From positions 702,981,360 to 703,045,359 of the forward strand of contig VDFB02270651.1 of the NCBI GenBank assembly GCA_007258455.2: a DNA stretch of 64,000 nucleotides, in the 5' to 3' direction. The stretch comes from Sequoia sempervirens (taxonomy: Eukaryota; Streptophyta; Pinopsida; Cupressales; Cupressaceae). The position numbers were made by a program, and so were the translations under genes. The notes beneath the pieces were generated by a model that was not told the origin of the DNA, did not search any database, and worked only from the letters and a program-made list of their open reading frames with translations. Below are positions 60,657-64,000 of this stretch, piece after piece; position 1 is the first letter of the stretch; every line of letters starts with the position of its first letter.

Positions 60657-61820
60657 AAATAGTTATATATGTCTCATATACATAGACCTAGGTTAGATTG
60701 GGTGGCATCCATGATATAAGAATGTATGTATAGGAGTTAACTTAGCTAGTTTATTATTATCATATTGTGAATTTTTTCTTATTGAAGACTTTGGAGTTTT
60801 TCCCTCTTGACTTGGCTTATTATTATCAAGTATTTGCAACATATTTATTATTATTTTATTCTCTTGTGTGATTAATTTTATTGTGTCATATCCCTTAATA
60901 TATTTTATGATATGTACATCTAATTATTTGATAACTTTATTAAGTAGTTAGGGCATGAAAAGTAGGCATGTTCCTAGAAAAATATGGCTTAGCATAAAAG
61001 CTAGTATGTGGAGATGTATAATCCATATGACTAACATTATCTTGACACATGTAGGAAAAGTAACATCATAAGTTGTAAATATGTCATGTGTAACTAAGGA
61101 AGGTATAAACTCATCATATTTAAAATATCATCTATATTTGTATCATTAAAAGGGAAGCCCACATCATAAATATCTATCATGAAGGATGTGACATGAATCA
61201 AATGATGTGACATAAATAACTTCAAATATAAAGTATCACTATGCTCAAGCATATCACTAGTATTATCCATAAAAAATAAGTAACATGAGCTCTAGGATAA
61301 GTGACGTGAGAGTATCCAAGAGGGTAGGAAAGACAATAACAAAGTCAATGAAGAAATAAAAGTTACATACATGATGGAACAACACCTTCATGAATAATAT
61401 AACCCTATTTGTATGATAAATAGGACATAAGTGTATAAAAAACAATATTATCAAATACCATAAATCATATAAATATATCAAAACATCTGATATAAGAATG
61501 AATAGAGGTTAAAGACAATTGATAATGAGAATCCAACATGAATGATATAACAAGAATGCATAATCTAAGGGTGGGTGGATAAGGATCAAAGAGATATTAT
61601 GCAATAAATAGCCAAGCCTTGATATAGATAAACTAATGATACATAAATAGTGGTAGATATGAACCCAAATTGGATAATGTTATAAGATAAGTATAATTAG
61701 AAAGTTAAATCTAAAATACTTGAAAAGAAGGATAAATCCCAAGGGAGGAACACTAAGTGATGTGGGAATGTTAGGATCACCAAAAATATAAGGGAATATG
61801 ATAAACAAGTTACATGAAGT
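60657..61820. other. Unassigned AT-rich sequence
   Basis: No gene or LTR pair recognised. Words such as ATGATGTGACATAA recur. Minus-strand frames at 61263-61481 and 61680-61868 look like chance. Confidence 0.4.
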
Positions 61821-63002
61821 TGTAGACACTAAAAATTGTCTTATGCCTGTGACCCTTAACTTCTTCATATTTCATTCCTTCATTTCAGATAATTAAACAA
61901 TGTTAATTATTTAATTATTTTCTAAATTCATATGTCCTCTATTAAATTTTAAATAACTTTAATTATTTAATTAATTCATTCTTACCTTTATTCTTCCTTG
62001 ATTAATTAAATAAATAAGTTATTTATTTAATTACGTCACTAATTAAATCTATCTTCTTTCTAAAATTAAATAAACTATTATTTAATTAATTTCTACGCAA
62101 CTTTCAACTATAATTAAATAATCACTTTAATTATTTAATTATTCCTTAACCTTTTCTCTCTAATATTAAATTAATATTTATTCATTTAATTTAATCCCAA
62201 AATCTTGAATGTTGAATTGAAACCATTTAATTCAAAAGGATTTATCCATATCATATTCCTCTATAATTAGATAATCTCTTTGTTATCTAATTAGTCATTA
62301 ATCACTCAAGTCTAGATAATATCTAATTTTCTATAATAAATAGACTTTTGTGTTGATCATTCTATTATCTAGCCAAGATCAGATTTGATTTTCTCTAACA
62401 GACCATTTTATCTATGCCAATCTTATCTCCTACATGCAATATTTATCCTTATATGTCTCAACTAATTTCCACCAATGATTAAAATATTATTTAATTTGAT
62501 CTCCACCATTCATGCTTTATCACTTACACTAATTCAACCCTAACCCTATTGCATGTCACATCTTTTAATCTTAATCGTTGATTAATTATCTTTTAATCTA
62601 AGCCTGTCACTTGAAAATGATATTTTCTATAAATTGGCTTTACCTCTACCATTTTTATTCCTCCCGAAATCTGATGAATTTTGGAAGAAACTTTAGAAAT
62701 CTTTAATTTTTTGCTATTATCATTTTCATGAGGCCATATTTTCATACTTGATTAAAATCTAAGGGAAAGTACTATAATACAACAAAATGGAGAAGGGTAA
62801 TGGAGGTGAATCATGGAATTGCATGTGTGTTGGTGAGATCTTTTGTTTATGCATGTTTTATCTTCCATTGTTCTTCATTATTAGCTTGGGTTTAGTTTGA
62901 TTTACGCTTTATATTACTAATACTGGAATTTTCCCTATGCTATAGAAGTATCTAGGGTAATTGAATAATCATAATAATTACCTTGGTTGAACTGTGCTTA
63001 AG
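61821..63002 (+). repeat. LTR of the TGTAGACAC (Tat-like) family
   Basis: Begins TGTAGACACTAAAAATT, has the AT-rich palindromic U3 and ends near GTGCTTA (62996-63002), like the E3 LTR end. A palindrome at 62003-62033 has 15-bp perfect arms around one base. No PPT precedes it, so it is a 5' or solo LTR. No target duplication was recognised, and it abuts the Penelope-like sequence directly. Confidence 0.6.
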
Positions 63003-63004
63003 GT

Positions 63005-64000
63005 CTACCTTTTTCTTGTTCCAAAATGCCATCTATGAGTAGGTTGATGGTGTGGCCATGGGTTCACCCCTTTCTCCGGTCATTGCAAACTTGTGCATGG
63101 AGCATTTTGAAGAAATGGCTCTTCATTCCTTTCCTCTCAAACAAAAATGGTGGAAACAATATGTGGATGGTACCAATATATGTTGGCCACATGGCTCAGA
63201 TAAGCTTGAAGAGTTCCACAACCACCTCAATAGCCTTGCCCCGTGCATTTCCTTCACCAAGAAAATTGAATCCAATAACAACTTCCCTTCCTTGATGTTC
63301 TTCTTAAGAATCCAAATGGTTTCTTTGGTCGTAAGGTTTTTTGCAAAGCTACCCACACTGATCTCTACCTCCACTCATCTTCTCATCACCATCCCAACCA
63401 ATCATTTGGTGTTCTCAAGACCCTAGCCTGGAGAGCCTACCAAATTTATGATGAAGAAAATTTAATCCAAGAGTTGTCTCATCTTCGTCATGTCTTCAAA
63501 TTGAATGGTTATTCTAGCAAGAAAATCTCTCGTGCTTTCAACCAAGCCAAATCTAGTGTCTTCTCAAAGTCCAATCCAACTCTTTCCTCTTTACCCCTAG
63601 GTGCTTCTCTTCCTTTTGTTGATGGCATCTCCCAAAAAATCTCTAGGATACTTCTTAAAAAAGGAATTTTTTGTGCTTTTAAGCTTCACTCTACCTTGAG
63701 TAAGTGCATCCCTTCCCTTAAAGATTCCAAAGTCAACTTTCTTGAATTGGGAGCCTATAAGGTGGTTTGTTCATATGGCACTCTATACTTGGTGAAATTG
63801 GTCATTCCTTTAACACTAGAATTAGAGAGCATAGTGCCGACATCAGACATGAAGGCATCTCCAAATCAGCCCTAGCTGACCACTCTGCTTCCAACAAGCA
63901 TCACATTTTCCTTGAAAATACCCAAATCTTGACTAGAGAAGACAATTTCTTCAAGAGAAAACTAAAAGAAGCCATTGAAATCAATAATCATCCTCAGAAC
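63005..64000 (+). pseudogene. Penelope-like retroelement: RT C-terminal part plus GIY-YIG endonuclease
   Basis: Sequence of a Penelope-like element (PLE), truncated on the left and running off the window. Frame 1 from about 63015 gives the RT palm: DGVAMGSPLSPVIANLCMEHFE, then KWWKQYVDGTNICWPHG. In that second segment the catalytic YVDD reads YVDG (63160-63171). NSLAPCISFTKKIES follows. After a one-step frame change near 63290 the reading continues with DVLLKNPNGFFGRKV, CKATHTDLYLHSSSHHHP and LAWRAYQIYDEENL, the thumb and linker signatures of PLEs. The endonuclease follows at 63740. The left border touches an LTR at about 63002. Both the lost Asp and the frameshifts show a dead copy. Confidence 0.88.
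63740..64000 (+). pseudogene. PLE GIY-YIG endonuclease domain
   Basis: The C-terminal nuclease that nicks target DNA in canonical PLEs. AYKVVCSYGTLYL is followed, one frame over, by GEIGHSFNTRIREHSADIRH. Together they match the PLE form of the GIY-YIG core (Cys-x-Cys-like start, YIGETGRS, R..EH). The frame breaks by one missing base inside YIG (about 63785). The sequence continues with SALADHSASNKHHIFLEN and EDNFFKRKLKEAIEINNH, including the conserved H, the R/K helix and the final EA-I motif, to the window end. Confidence 0.88.

Noticed and set aside
1..64000. Any host protein-coding gene, rRNA or tRNA gene
   Set aside because: Both strands were read for recognisable domains; every supported coding stretch belongs to a retroelement or to an unidentified ORF within one.

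Overview
The window looks like intergenic DNA of a very large, repeat-rich plant nuclear genome, most likely a gymnosperm (conifer-type). The evidence is: AT-rich sequence with no recognisable host gene, tRNA or rRNA; end-to-end decayed LTR retrotransposons inserted into one another; plant-type primer-binding sites (PBS: tRNA-Asp and initiator tRNA-Met); a Tat/Ogre-like element with two RNase H domains; and, at the right edge, a Penelope-like element with a GIY-YIG endonuclease, a class I recall being reported in conifers. The organism assignment is inference; the element structures are read from the sequence.

Left half (1-31935). One minus-strand LTR element ('R') frames the region. Its right LTR is at about 30567-31935. 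Its left LTR is cut into three pieces (1-931, 12289-12331, 25380-25885) by two later insertions. E1 (932-12288, plus strand) is an Athila-like Ty3/gypsy element with 1.29 kb LTRs, a tRNA-Asp PBS, gag, protease, RT, RNase H, integrase and an extra unidentified ORF in the env position. E2 (12332-25379, minus strand) has 0.97 kb LTRs, an initiator-Met PBS and a gag-tail-like fragment with four CCHC-like knuckles. It has no recognisable pol; instead it carries two long unidentified protein regions (X1 and X2). Both insertions keep target-site duplications, and the intact R LTR near 31.4 kb shows both empty sites. The internal part of R carries an unidentified ORF split by a related solo LTR (28437-29699).

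Middle (31936-38223). An LTR related to E3 lies in reverse orientation (about 32527-33830). After it come unassigned internal sequence and the 3' end of another Tat-like element (polypurine tract, PPT, plus LTR from 36762). A short Copia-type LTR starts at 38153.

Right half (38224-64000). E3 (38224-57852, plus strand, 19.6 kb) is a Tat/Ogre-like Ty3 element: long leader, Q-rich gag, CCHC knuckle, protease, G-patch-like segment, RT, RNase H, a second (archaeal-type) RNase H and integrase. A truncated Copia-like element Y (about 48951-53456) interrupts it between the second RNase H and the integrase core. E3 itself interrupts the Copia LTR of element X. Further right are a 424-bp tandem dimer (59872-60656), one more LTR of the TGTAGACAC family (61821 to about 63002), and the Penelope-like element, which runs off the window.

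Decay is dominated by C-to-T/G-to-A change. In the coding frames most stops are TAG or TAA where CAG, CAA or TGG would be expected. No intact open retroelement protein remains, so the window appears to be silenced, fossil mobile DNA.
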